NCBI GenBank assembly: GCA_905221605.1
Contig: CAJNDS010002190.1
Span: 2,185,788-2,249,787 of the forward strand
Reading direction: 5' to 3'
Origin: Symbiodinium natans
Taxonomy: Eukaryota > Sar > Dinophyceae > Suessiales > Symbiodiniaceae
Length of the DNA: 64,000 nucleotides
Below the pieces are notes generated by a model, which did no database searches, had not been told where the DNA came from, and saw only the letters and a list, made by a program, of their open reading frames with translations. How positions within the stretch are numbered: the stretch's first letter is position 1; the number at the start of each line of letters is the position of its first letter. Below are positions 32,004-42,258 of this stretch, piece after piece. The translations under genes and the position numbers were made by a program.

Positions 32004-32210
32004 GTGCGTCCGGCCGAAGGGGTTTAGGGTTTAGGGTTTAGGGTTTAGGGTTTAGGCTTAGGGTTAAGGGGGGGGGGGGGTCGCCGCAGAAGCCCTGACT
32101 CCCTGGTAGGAGGCCGGAGGCCGCAAATCTGCGGATGTCCCCCTCCCTCTAACATGGGCCCTTACCCTTAGTATGGTCCCTTTATTTATAGGGATCCGAA
32201 GTATGGGCAC

Positions 32211-33030
32211 TTACTGTTATTACTATTATTATTATTATTATTATTATTAGTATTTTTGCTACTATTACTGTTATTACCATTATTGCTATAATGAGTATTA
32301 TTTTCAGTATTACTATTATTAGTATTATTTTCTATTATTACTATTATTACTATTATTACTATTATTACTATTATTATTATTACTATCATTACTATCATTA
32401 CTATTATTACTATTGTTATTATTATTACTATTATTACTATTATTATTATTACTATTATTACTATTATTACTATTATTACGATTATTACTATTATTACTAT
32501 TATCACTATTATTACTATTATTACTATATTATATTAGTTTATTTCATTATTACTATTATTAGTATTATTCTTTTACTATTATTACTATATTATTATTATG
32601 TATTATATTACATTATTACTATTATTATTATTTTTATTATTTCTATTATTTCTATTATTTCTATTATTTCTATTATTAATATTACTACGATTATTACCAT
32701 TATTATCATCATTACTATCATTATTCTTGTTATTCTGGTTGTTTTTAGTATTTTTGCTATTACTATTATGATTATCGTTATTCTTCTTCTTATTACTAGT
32801 CTTTCCATGTATATATATATATATATTCAGTGTATATGAGGTTTATAGAACAAGGGGCCCAAATTCAAGGGCCTATAGTTGAGTTGGAACCCTGGAGTCA
32901 TCGGCAGGTTTACCACGATTTGCTGAAGAACCCCCGCCCCCCCCCCCCCCCCCCCCAAAAAAAAAAAAAAAAGAGTAAACCGTAAACATGATAATGCCTA
33001 TATTGCCCTTATCAGGAAAAATCTGTTTAT
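32211..33030. repeat. ATT/TAC-rich microsatellite, first duplicated unit
   Basis: TTATTAC-type trinucleotide repeats (32211 to about 32680). From 32651 to about 33030 the sequence is repeated with a 420-base offset at 33071-33460. Long Tyr or Ile ORFs here are repeat translations. Confidence 0.9.
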
Positions 33031-33374
33031 TATGACTATTATTACTATTAGTACTATTATTGTTATTATTTCTATTATTTCTATTATTTCTATTATTAAT
33101 ATTACTACGATTATTACCATTATTATCATCATTACTATCATTATTCTTGTTATTCTGGTTGTTTTTAGTATTTTTGCTATTACTATTATGATTATCGTTA
33201 TTCTTCTTCTTATTACTAGTCTTTCCATATATATATATATATATTCAGTGTATATGAGGTTTATAGAACAAGGGGCCCAAATTCAAGGGCCTATAGTTGA
33301 GTTGGAACCCTGGAGTCATCGGCAGGTTTACCACGATTTGCTGAAGAACCCCCGCCCCCCCCCCCCCCCCCCCC

Positions 33375-33406
<32 letters not shown>

Positions 33407-33496
33407 AGTAAACCGTAAACATGATAATGCCTATATTGCCCTTATCAGGAAAAATCTGTTTTATTTTTGGGGGGGTATCTTAAGCAAATAGTAGTT
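33031..33496. repeat. Second copy of ~390-base tandem duplication, with C/A homopolymers
   Basis: Repeats 32651-33030, including the GGGGCCCAAATTCAAGGGCC segment and a C tract followed by an A tract. Differences are mainly homopolymer and AT-repeat length. Ends with GGTATCTTAAGCAAATAGTA, the right end of family D. Confidence 0.85.
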
Positions 33497-33599
33497 TAGG
33501 GCTTGGGGGGGTTCAGGAGGGATCTTCTTTTCAGATTCCGGGCGCTAGAGCCGCTAGACATGGCTAGAAAGCCCTTAGCCTGCTCCTGGCGCTTTCAGG

Positions 33600-33840
33600 G
33601 CTTAGGGCTTAGGGCTTGGGGCTTCGGGTTCAGGGTATAGGGTTTCGGGTTTAGGGTTTTAGGGTTTTAGGGTTTTAGGGTTTTAGGGTTTTAGGGTTTT
33701 AGGGTTGTAGGGTTTTAGGGTTTTAGGGTTTTAGGGTTTTAGGGTTTAGGGGTTTAGGGTTTTAGGGTTTTAGGGTTTTAGGGTTTTAGGGTTTTAGGGT
33801 TTTAGGGTTTTAGGGTTTTAGGGTTTTAGGGTTAAGGGGT
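33600..33840. repeat. TTTTAGGG (8-base) array
   Basis: About 22 units of TTTTAGGG with few exceptions. This 8-base form is the telomere repeat of Chlamydomonas, but here it is a local variant among 7-base arrays. Confidence 0.9.
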
Positions 33841-33965
33841 TAAGAGTTTATGGTTTGGGATGGTTTGGGGCCTAGGGCGCGAACACCTAGCTTCAACCGC
33901 CGTCCTGGATAAACCCTAAGCCCGGAACTTCTGGAGGTTTCAGGGTGCAGGCCAGAGAGAATGCG

Positions 33966-34267
33966 GCCAAAACCCTAAACCCTAAACCAAACTCCTAAAC
34001 CCTAAATCCTAACCCCTAAACCCCAAACCCTAAACCCCAAACCCCAAACCCTAAACCCCAAACCCTAAACCCTACCCCAAGTCCGATGGCTCAGGTACCT
34101 TCAAAGAAGCCGGGTCTGCCCAGGACACGGGCTGTAGACAAGGTCTCGGGTATCCGAAACTAAACCCTGAACCCTATAAACCCTAAACCCTAAACCCTAA
34201 ACCCTAAACCCTAAACCCTAAACCCTAAACCCTAAACCCTAAACCCTAAACCCTAAACCCTAAACCG
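33966..34267. repeat. CCCTAAA/CCCCAAA arrays
   Basis: Mixed variants at 33966-34076 and a regular CCCTAAA block at about 34164-34267, separated by about 85 unique bases. Confidence 0.9.
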
Positions 34268-34349
34268 CGGATTTCGGGGTTAGGGCTCTAGGGCTGGGAA
34301 AATTTCAGGGTAGGGCTTCAGTGCTTTCGCGTTGCCGCCTTTCTTTGAC

Positions 34350-34435
34350 CAGGACCCCCACGGTGTCAAAGAAGGCGGCCGGATGGTCCCACATACGGCT
34401 GGCGGCGACAGCCTTGACGCCGTTCGGAGGTCGCC
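34350..34435 (+). CDS. Candidate exon, strand uncertain
   Basis: TGACCAG acceptor; plus frame DPHGVKEGGRMVPHTAGGDS then LDAVRRSP. The minus strand is also open (PNGVKAVAASRMWDHPAAFF). The plus strand is preferred because all well-bounded candidates are plus. Confidence 0.3.
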
Positions 34436-34615
34436 AGTCCCCCTTATAGAAACCTCCAAACCCTAAATCCTAAACCCTAAGCACTAAACCCTAAACCCTA
34501 CACCCTAAACCCTAAACCCGAATCTAAACCCTAAACCCAAACCCAAACCATAAACTCTTAACCCTAAACTTTGGATGTCTTGTTGAATTGGGATGCCGCC
34601 CTGTAGAACTTTCAG

Positions 34616-34696
34616 TACTGCTGGGGGGTGGTCCCGATCATGTGCTGGTTCACAGTGCAGTCGTGCTCAGTTGCTCAGACTCAGAGACAGTGCCGA
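34616..34696 (+). CDS. Candidate exon before a telomeric micro-intron
   Basis: TTTCAG acceptor; 27 codons reading YCWGVVPIMCWFTVQSCSVA then QTQRQCR. It ends at a codon boundary before GT of a 25-base CCCTAAA stretch ending in GCAG. Confidence 0.4.
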
Positions 34697-34721
34697 GTAA
34701 ACCCTAAACCCTAAACCGCAG
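34697..34721 (+). other. Possible 25-base telomeric micro-intron
   Basis: GTAAACCC, TAAACCC, TAAACCGCAG: the whole interval is telomere-like yet starts GT and ends AG. Both flanks are open in phase 0. Confidence 0.3.
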
Positions 34722-34757
34722 ATGCATGGGCGTCACGTTCAGCTTCTCCTTCCCATC
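34722..34757 (+). CDS. Candidate 36-base exon with GTAAGT donor
   Basis: CCGCAG acceptor and a canonical GTAAGT donor. Reads MHGRHVQLLLPI in phase 0, or CMGVTFSFSFPS in another phase. Confidence 0.4.
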
Positions 34758-34954
34758 GTAAGTACCCTCTTGGGTGCTTGGATGGACTGTCTGTCGTGCT
34801 GCCTGCCAGCATCCAAACTTCTGGCACTTGAACCCCAGTAAGTGTACTCCGTACCTTGGCGGCCCCCCGAGGCCTTGTTCTAGGCCTCCCTCCCTCCTAA
34901 GGCCCTCGTGTGGTCAATTTTGGGGACCCCAGCAACTGTCCAGCTTGTCTGCAG

Positions 34955-35015
34955 GTCTTGGCGCGGCCCTGAAGCAGCTAGCCCGCATGGTCAGCTCCAG
35001 AACTGGAGTGCTCAG
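34955..35015 (+). CDS. Candidate exon, LGAALKQLARMVSSRTGVLR
   Basis: CTGCAG acceptor, CTCAG|GTTTTG donor. The peptide has Arg/Lys at every third to fourth position among hydrophobic residues, which would suit a voltage-sensor-like or amphipathic helix; this is only suggestive. Confidence 0.45.
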
Positions 35016-35297
35016 GTTTTGGGCCACTTCCGCGTCTGTCAAAGGAAGGGCTAAGGGGGCCCGAAAATGCCTCAAATCAAAAAAGCAGTCATGATAGAAT
35101 AAGAATGACCATCGCGGTATGGTTTCTCCCCCCCCCCCCCCCCCCCCTCAACTAAGGCTCTCTAGATGAAGGGCACTTTTTCGCGGGTCCTAGTCTAGGG
35201 CGCCGTATGAAAAGAATGGGGAAGCCCAGAAGGGGATTCCTCAAAGAGTCCGCTTCCACTTTAGGAAGAATACTGGGATCCTGAACACGATTTCATG

Positions 35298-35402
35298 GCC
35301 CAAAGAGCCCAACACCCTTAAATAAGGAATAGTCCCTAAATTATGTAGGATCCTTAATATAACTTAGGGTATGTTGTTCATTAAGGGGTATTGGGCTCTG
35401 GG
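35298..35402. mobile_element. Family C MITE-like element
   Basis: GGCCCAAAGAGCCCAACACC on the left and GGGGTATTGGGCTCTGGGG on the right, with TAAGGAATA/TGTTCATTAAGG inner arms. Confidence 0.7.
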
Positions 35403-35653
35403 GGATATTCTCCCTCGTTTAAAAACTACAAAGGGCTCTTTGGGACTAGGGGCTCTGGAGCTGTTAAGAGACTGCAAAGGTTCAGGGTTTAGGGTTTAGG
35501 GTTTAGGGTTTGGGGTGCAGGGTTTGGGGTTTAGGGTGGAGGGCTTCGGGCTTGGGGCTTGGGGCAGGGGGCATGGGCTGAAGCGTGCTTTTAGGGCTTC
35601 AGGCTCCAGGGTGCCCCGAGCCACTCCGACATCCCGGAGCCTACAGACCTGTG

Positions 35654-35763
35654 CCCAGAGAGCCCAGTACTCCTTAAATAAGGAATATACCTTTAATTAT
35701 AAAGGGATCCTTAACATGATTTAAGGAATATTCCTTAATTAAGGGGGTATTGGGCTCTTTGGG
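35654..35763. mobile_element. Family C element with 4-base flanking duplication
   Basis: CCCAGAGAGCCCAGTACTCC to GGTATTGGGCTCTTTGGG. TGTG lies on both sides (35650-35653 and 35764-35767). Both flanks look coding on the plus strand (SHSDIPEPTDLC or PGAYRPVP before; RKTSNSKHHEKEDPEEADHG after), so it may have entered an exon. Confidence 0.7.
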
Positions 35764-35836
35764 TGTGCCCAGGAAGACCTCAAACAGCAAGCATCACGAG
35801 AAGGAGGACCCAGAGGAGGCCGACCATGGCTCACTA

Positions 35837-36046
35837 TATTTGGAGGTTCATGGTGCTTAGTACTAACCAAGTACATCTGTACTTATAGTTGTACTTATGC
35901 CCATACTGGGGCACTTAATGGGCTTACAAGTGGGTTATACTTATTATAGCTGTACTTATATATAGCCATACCAGGGTAATGGACTGATAAGTGGGTTATA
36001 AGGTACAGTTCTCATTGGTTCCTAAGTACCAAGAACCTCCAAGTAG
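35837..36046. mobile_element. Long family A element
   Basis: ATTTGGAGGTTCATGG and CCAAGAACCTCCAAGTA ends. About 210 bases, longer than other copies because of extra internal GTACTTATA/TATAAGTAC units. Confidence 0.65.
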
Positions 36047-36874
36047 GGTTCATATTCGACCGGCTCATGTCGCACGCCGAAAGGACCCAAGGTTTTGGGC
36101 TACTGAGGGCTTAGACTGAAGGGTTCCCAGAGTTGGGTTCACGTGTTTTTGGTGTGTTGGGGCGGAGGGAAGGGAGCTCTTAATTTTCCTGTGCACGTAC
36201 GCAAGACTGGGGCGTTCACGTGCCAGGAAGGCGCTTGCGCAAGCTTGCTTGGCCACAGGTAGGTTCGCATCCCTCTTCAGCATGCCCTTGCACCGTTTCG
36301 GCTGACATCAGACCAAGGACAAGCAAGACTAGACACCTCGGGGTTTACGAAACAGGAACCCCAACTACAGACCCCAAATAGTAGGATTCCCTTCTCAGAA
36401 GAACCCCAATAAGGTACTCCCAATTTCGGAAACCCCCACTTGTTTTCCTGTGTGACGACGCCTCCTGGCATGGCTGGCTCAATTCCACAGAGCACCCCTT
36501 ACAGGAGGACTCTTGATCGAGCTGCGGGGGTCGAGTTCCAGCTGAGTTTCGACGACATCGTCTGTCGATGGTACCGAACGCGTCACGACAAGTGGTTCAC
36601 AGGCGTCTGCCTCTATGAGGAAGCTGTCGAATCCTTCCACGTAGCTGCACACTACCCAGCTCTTCGCTCGATAGCCTTAGTCGTCGACGAGAAAGCTCCA
36701 AGAGGCCTTGCTCAACCGTTCGGGAGGTTTCTTTCTCCTCAAGAGGCGGACTTGTTGGATCCAAAACACATGCCAGAAGGTTACTATGTCCTGTCACTCC
36801 TGGACATTGCTGTAGTTTCAGGAGACGCGCAGAAAGCAGCCATCCTTCACAGCATTGGTGTTCCGCAACGATGT

Positions 36875-36902
36875 GGGTTTAGGGTTTAGGGTTTAGGGTT
36901 TA
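36875..36902 (+). repeat. Four-unit telomeric insert 1 in ankyrin-like gene
   Basis: GGGTTTA four times, followed by GGGTTC of the gene, so GGGTT at the junction is shared. Removal restores the frame. Confidence 0.85.
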
Positions 36903-37447
36903 GGGTTCATCTTTACTGGAACTGCCGGCCGCCGGACAACAGAGGCAATGACGGCGGCGTACCAACTGTGCCAACCCCTGTTTCGCAAGCTATGCGCAGA
37001 TGCCACGCTACAAGGGAGGGCAATTGCTGGCAAACAGAGGCCTCTGTCAGCTCTGCTCATGAACTCTGGCGTGGGTGAGATGGCCATCCAGCAAACAGCG
37101 CGCTTCCGCTTTCGCATCTGGACTTTGGAAACCCGCAAGCATTGCCAGCTTGCGTTGAGGATGGATTGCCTTCTGCACGCGGTTGATCTGGGCATAGACA
37201 TTCGGCCACTGATGCTTGACCCATGTGTTGCACTCTATCACAGCTGCTGGCAGCATCGCTATCACGGATTCCGGGACAGCATGGTTTATTATTGCTTCGA
37301 TTCGTTGATCTCCGGAAGTTCACGGCCATGGAAGTGGAGGGCAGGTCAGACGCTGCTTGAAATGGCTATCCGTTGCGGCCAGCTCGATGCAACGCGGTGT
37401 TTGTCTCACGCACATTGCGAGGCTACTGGGCTGACAGCAAGCGATTT

Positions 37448-37475
37448 GGGTTTAGGGTTTAGGGTTTAGGGTTTA
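37448..37475 (+). repeat. Four-unit telomeric insert 2 in ankyrin-like gene
   Basis: GGGTTTA four times, followed by GGGTAGG. Same length as insert 1; removal gives 17 more codons and a stop. Confidence 0.8.
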
Positions 37476-37533
37476 GGGTAGGACCCATGTTTCAGGGAAC
37501 GCACATAGGGAGAAGCACGGGCAGGCCTCATGA

Positions 37534-38173
37534 AGCGACCATCAACAGGGATGTCGCAGCTGCAGAGGCGGCTCGCTTGGCATATCACCTGTGCAGGCAT
37601 CGCTATCAGGTAGTGATCGTTCAAATGGCGGGGTGGTGGTCACGCCAGGCTGGAAGGCTTGACGTTGCCTGGAGAGGGGTGGTTGATCACATTGCCTCCT
37701 TTGCTCTTGCTGTGCCTGCCTTGCCTGAGATTCTACAATTACCTCGACCCGTCGGGACCCGTCGTGCTGCAAAGCGGGCTGCGTACCGTCGTGCTGCACG
37801 CGCACGGCATTCTGCAGCCACCCAATCGGCGGTTGAGTCAGGTTAGAAAAGGCGATGAGTCAGATTTAGATCGGACTCGAAAAGAGTGTGGCGATCGACC
37901 AGGCAGCAGACATGCACAATGGTTGGTTGGCCCAACAAGTGCGTCAGGAAGGAGAAGTTCCTGAACGTTCGTTCAGAAGCCTCTGTCTACATCAAGCTTG
38001 CGTATGTTTCAGCGCCTCATGTTCATGCAAAAAGGGTCATGATCATGCTTAGACTGAGTAGGCCTTCCGATATTCCGAGCACGCCTTCAGTATTGTTGCT
38101 CAAAGCAGCCCGCGATGCTGCTGAGACAGCCGCTCTCGAGGTTTGTGCCCCGCCTGGCTTGTCCGAGTTGTGA
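37534..38173 (+). other. Downstream open stretches, possible further exons
   Basis: Open plus-strand stretches at about 37700-37841 (FYNYLDPSGPVVLQSGLRTV, then CAG|GTTAGA) and 37960-38173 (SEASVYIKLAYVSAPHVHAK to a TGA) look protein-like. Whether they belong to the ankyrin-like gene is unknown. Confidence 0.3.
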
Positions 38174-38199
38174 GCGGCCAAAACCTTTCAACAGCCCCA

Positions 38200-38735
38200 C
38201 TACTAGTTGCATAAGAACCCCGATAAAATTATGCATAATAATCCCTATATGACCCTTAATAAGCAAGACTATATATGTACATATAATATAATGTAATACA
38301 ATACAATATAACATGTTATGATATAATAGAATATCATATAATGTAATATAATATAATATAACATTATATATATATATGTATTTAGAATGTATATGTATAT
38401 GTCTATGTGTATATGTATATGTAGATTTGTAGATCTATATGTATATGCATATGAAGATGAATATGTGTATGCATATGTATATGTATATGTATATATGTAT
38501 ATATGTATATATGTATATATGTATATATGTATATATGTATATATGAATATATGAATATATGAATATATGTATATATGTATGTATGTATATATGTATATAT
38601 GTATATATGTATATATGTATATATGTATATATGTATATATGTATATATGTATATATGTATATATGTATGCATATATATATCTATATATATATATATATGC
38701 TCATCCCCCCCCCCCCCCCCCCCCCCCCATGATCT
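38200..38735. repeat. AT-rich/ATGTAT microsatellite with C tract
   Basis: TAGTTGCATAAGAACCCC resembles the left end of family D. It leads into ATATAATGT and ATGTATAT repeats and ends in 20-odd C bases (about 38706-38728). ORFs here are repeat translations. Confidence 0.85.
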
Positions 38736-38749
38736 AGGTCGGAAGGCCT

Positions 38750-40600
38750 TTCGGGCCCATCGAAACGAGATTTAAACCTAATTCGGAATGAAAATTAAAA
38801 GGCCATTGGCCTCATTCGTAGTAAAATTTATTTAGAAATCTAAATTTGCCAATTAAAAGCCGCACCCTATGAAATCCTCTTCTGGGGCCTGCCTGTCCGT
38901 AACAAAATCTCACAAGAACTTTATATGCAGAGGTTACAGCCTCAGAAATCCTCATCTGGGCTTCCTTCCTAGTTTATTGAGAAAGTGCTTCTATATAAGA
39001 AGCCCACACCCTAGGAAAGAATTCTATCCTTAAAGGCCACACCCTATGAAGTCCTCTTCTGGGCCCTCTTAATGAAATTTCAGTAGACTTGTGTCTGATA
39101 AAGCCACAGCTTTGTTCGTAATTAACCCAAGTTAAAAAACATGCTAAGAGGCCCAGCCCCAAGACATCCTTTTCTAAGCCTCATTGGTTAATACCTATTT
39201 AGAATCTTTTTGTTCTTCCCACACCCAATGAAATCTTCCTCTGGCTCCATTCGACATGAAAAGCAATTTGATTTCATATTGTAAACCCACACCCTAAGAA
39301 ATCCTCTTCTGGGCTTCGTTCGTAATTGAACCCAAGTAAAGCAAGTGTATATTCAGAGGCCAGCCCAAGGACATCCCTCGCAATGAAGCCGAGTTAGAAT
39401 TTTATATTGCAGACCACACCCTATGAAATCCCTTTCTGGCCCTTATTTGTAATGAAGATTAATTAGAAGTCTGTATTACAAAGCCACACCCCAAGAATAC
39501 TCATTAGACCTTCGTTTGTAATTAGACTTATTTTCGATTTGCCTAGATGCTTGTATTAAAAATGCCACACCATTCTGGGGCCTGTTCGTAACAGAATCTC
39601 ATAAGAAGTTTATAATTCTAGGTAAGAAGCCCACACCCTAAGAAGTTCTGACCTAGGCTAGGTTCGTATGAAACTCTTGCACAGAATTTTTTTATCATGA
39701 GCCCCCATTCGTATCGTATTTGAATGTACTTAAAATTCCATATTTAACCGCCACACTCTAAGATCCTCTTCTGGGGCCTATTAGTGAAATGTCCATAGAC
39801 TTGTGTATGATAAAGCCATAGCTTCGTTAGTAATTAAACCCAAGTCAAGCAAATAAATTAAGAGGCCCCGCCCCAAGACATCCTCTTCTAAGCTTCATTG
39901 GTTACTACCTATTTCGAATTTTATTTTGCAGACCACACCCTATGAAATTCTCCCCTGGCCTCGCTTCGTAATAAAATGGCATTTGAGGTTTGTATTAAAA
40001 CGCCACACCCTAAGAAATCCTCATCTGGACTCGTTTGTAATTCCACATAAATTGAACTTTTAAGTTTAGAGGCCACACCCCTTTAGACAGAATTTCAAAG
40101 GCCACACCCTAAGACCTGTGTATGATAAAGCCACAGCTTCGTTCGTAAAACCAAACCAAGTAAAACAATTAAGAGGCCACGCTCTTCTAAGCCTCCCTCT
40201 TTGGAATTCTATTTTACCGACCACACCCTGTGAAAGTCTCCTCTGGCCCCGCGTCGTAATGAAATGTAATTTGAGGTTTGCGCTAAAACACCACACCCTA
40301 AGAAATCCTCATCTGGACTTCGTTTGTGATTCCACTTAAATAGACGTTTAAATTAAGAGGCCACACCCCAAGACATCCTCTTCGAAGCCCCACTCTTTTT
40401 GAAGTACAATTAGACTTTTGAATTGCAGGTCCACATCTTCAGAAACACGCCCTAAGAAACCCTGTCTATTTCATTCTATATTACTTTTTATATTGAGACG
40501 CCACATCCCAAGACATCCTCTTCTAAGCCTCATTCGTAATTTAATCTAATGGAACTTTACATGTTAGCGCTACGCCCTGCATACCGAACAGGCTGAATTG
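38750..40600. repeat. Degenerate ~70-95-base tandem repeat
   Basis: The words GCCACACCCTAAGAAATCCT, CTTCTGGGCC and TTCGTAATTAAACC recur about 20 times at varying spacing with many changes. A+T-rich, non-coding, unlike the flanks. An old satellite is inferred. Confidence 0.75.
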
Positions 40601-40644
40601 AAATAACAACGAAATGGAAGAACCAACTTATAACAATACACATT

Positions 40645-41226
40645 CTTTATGCAAGAAAAGCATTTTGTTTGCAAAATTTGCTAAATTTGCTAAAAAATCC
40701 AAAAACCCAAAAATCCAAAAATTCAAAACCATGGAGCCGGGAGGCCGCCTTTTTTGGATTTTTTTGGTTTTCTCGAGGTTTTTTTGGTTTTTTTTGGAAA
40801 AATCCAAAAAAAACCATGTGTTTTTTTGGATTTTACTTGCTCCTGGCCTCAAAAACCTAAAAAAACACATGGTTTTTTTGGATTTTGAGTGAAAACCCAA
40901 AAAAACCCATGTGTTTTTTTAGTTTCTGAGGCCAGGAGCACCTGAAATCCAAAAAAACACGAGGGTTTTTTTGGATTTTCACTCAAAATCCAAAAAAAAC
41001 CATGTGTTTTTTAGGTTTTTGAGGCCAGGAGCAAGTAAAATCCAAAAAAACACATGGTTTTTTTTTGGATTTTTCCAAAAAAAACCAAAAAAACCTCGAG
41101 AAAACCAAAAAATCCAAAAAAGGCGGCCTCCCGGCTCCATGGTTTTGAGTTTTTGGATTTTTGGATTTTTGGATTTGTGTCAAATTTTGCAAATTCTGCA
41201 AAAAAGAAGTGTTTTTTGCATACAAT
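40645..41226. repeat. ~580-base near-perfect palindrome
   Basis: Left and right arms mirror each other around about 40935: the CCATGG with GGAGCCGGGAGGCCGCC occurs at 40729 and, inverted, at 41137. TGCTCCTGGCCTC pairs likewise. Much of it is AAAATCC/GGATTTT and CACATGG words. Frames on both strands are translations of this repeat. Confidence 0.85.
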
Positions 41227-41593
41227 TCTGTGTTTATAAGCCTGTCCTATGCAAATAATTCATAGACATGTTTACCAAATTGCATTTTCATGTGTTTTTT
41301 GGGTGTTTTTTTATGTGGTGATGTGGAAGTAGTGCTAAACACACGCGTTTTTCACTATTTAGATGTTTTCTCGCATAGGACTAGACGTGCAAAAACAGGA
41401 CATCGCCTAGCATAGCCAGCATGTCATTTTCATCGGTATTTACGAGGGTTTTTATAGGGACAAAGCAAAACCTAGATCATGGGGGGGGGGGTGACCATAT
41501 ATATATATATATGATGTTCTTGGTGGTGGGGGAGGTTCTTAAGCATTGCTAGATAAGCCCATGGACCCGATGCCTTCAACTTCATAAGTCCAG

Positions 41594-41677
41594 GATGCCT
41601 CCAAGAACGAAGAGGAGCAGGAGGAAGGCAAACAAGAAGAAGCAGAGGCTGGGGGTGGCGAAGCACCAAGGGATTAG
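41594..41677 (+). CDS. Candidate exon, Glu-rich
   Basis: GTCCAG acceptor; frame DASKNEEEQEEGKQEEAEAG then GGEAPR, then GATTAGGGTTTAG. An acidic linker is likely. Confidence 0.3.
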   Translation, partial: DASKNEEEQEEGKQEEAEAGGGEAPRD

Positions 41678-41762
41678 GGTTTAGAGTTTAGGGTTTAGAG
41701 TTTAGGGTTTGCAAAGCATGGGGGTGGAATCCCTACACCCTAAACCCGAAACCCCAAGCCCT

Positions 41763-41868
41763 AGTAGAGCGTTCCGGAAGATTCCAAAACTGAGGTTCCT
41801 GGGCAACATAGGGTGCTCATTTCCCAAGCCCCCAACGAAGAACAGCAAGTCGTTGAAGAATGACGAAG
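41763..41868 (+). CDS. Candidate exon
   Basis: CCCTAAACCC and CCCTAG upstream; frame AFRKIPKLRFLGNIGCSFPK then PPTKNSKSLKNDE; donor GAAG|GTGCGT. Confidence 0.4.
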
Positions 41869-42175
41869 GTGCGTGCTTGTCTCGGTTGTTCGTTGGAATT
41901 TTCATTAAATTCCCGTTCTTGCCGTATAGGGGAACCTGTTCGTACATAGTTTCCCACGGGTTTCAAGCACAACCCAGTCGTTTGGGCTTGCACAGGGTTT
42001 TGGGTTGAGGTTGGGAGGGGCTTTGAGACAGCCTCAGGCATAGTTAAACTATATCTTTTGTTGTGGCGTCCTAACAAGGCAATGGCAGCTGCAACGGTTG
42101 ATCTTTAATCTGGGGTTGAATGTGTGGATGCCTCGAAGGATTTCGGGATTGAGGACAAGCTACGCTTTCGCCTAG

Positions 42176-42258
42176 GCAGCGCCCGCTCAGATGCCAGCGA
42201 AGGCAACCATGTTCGACACATGCTTTGCGCTGGCGAAGCAGTTCCTTGGCTTGTTCGG
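42176..42258 (+). CDS. Candidate exon
   Basis: CGCCTAG acceptor; frame AAPAQMPAKATMFDTCFALA then KQFLGLFG; then GGTCTAGGGTTTAG. Hydrophobic end. Confidence 0.4.

Larger units (their letters stand above)
36470..37533 (+). pseudogene. Ankyrin-like gene interrupted by two 28-base telomeric arrays
   Basis: ATG at 36470 (MAGSIPQSTPYRRTL) opens a frame that runs to 36874. There, four exact GGGTTTA units (36875-36902) would cause a stop. Deleting exactly 28 bases joins TGT-GGG-TTC-ATC and the frame continues to 37447, where four more GGGTTTA units (37448-37475) interrupt it. Deleting these 28 bases gives DLGRTHVSGNAHREKHGQAS and a TGA at 37531. The joined frame would be 335 codons. YVLSLLDIAVVSGDAQKAAI and GQTLLEMAIRCGQLDATRCL have the helix-turn-helix pattern of ankyrin repeats; the rest is unrecognised. 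Either the arrays are insertions that broke the gene, or they are removed as tiny introns. No introns of normal size are seen within it. Confidence 0.65.

Noticed and set aside
32291-33418. Tyr/Ile-rich ORFs on both strands
   Set aside because: Translations of ATT/TAC microsatellite and homopolymers.
33600-33840. TTTTAGGG array as evidence for a green alga
   Set aside because: It is one local variant block among many 7-base arrays; leader relics and a GA donor point to a dinoflagellate.
36875-36903. Canonical GT-AG intron in the first ankyrin-gene array
   Set aside because: The GT-AG interval is 27 bases and leaves the reading frame broken; only a 28-base removal restores it.
38403-38775. 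Ile/Tyr/His ORFs
   Set aside because: ATGTATAT microsatellite in both strands.
40614-41258. Phe/Lys-rich ORFs as a small gene
   Set aside because: They mirror each other on the two strands of the palindrome and consist of its repeat words.
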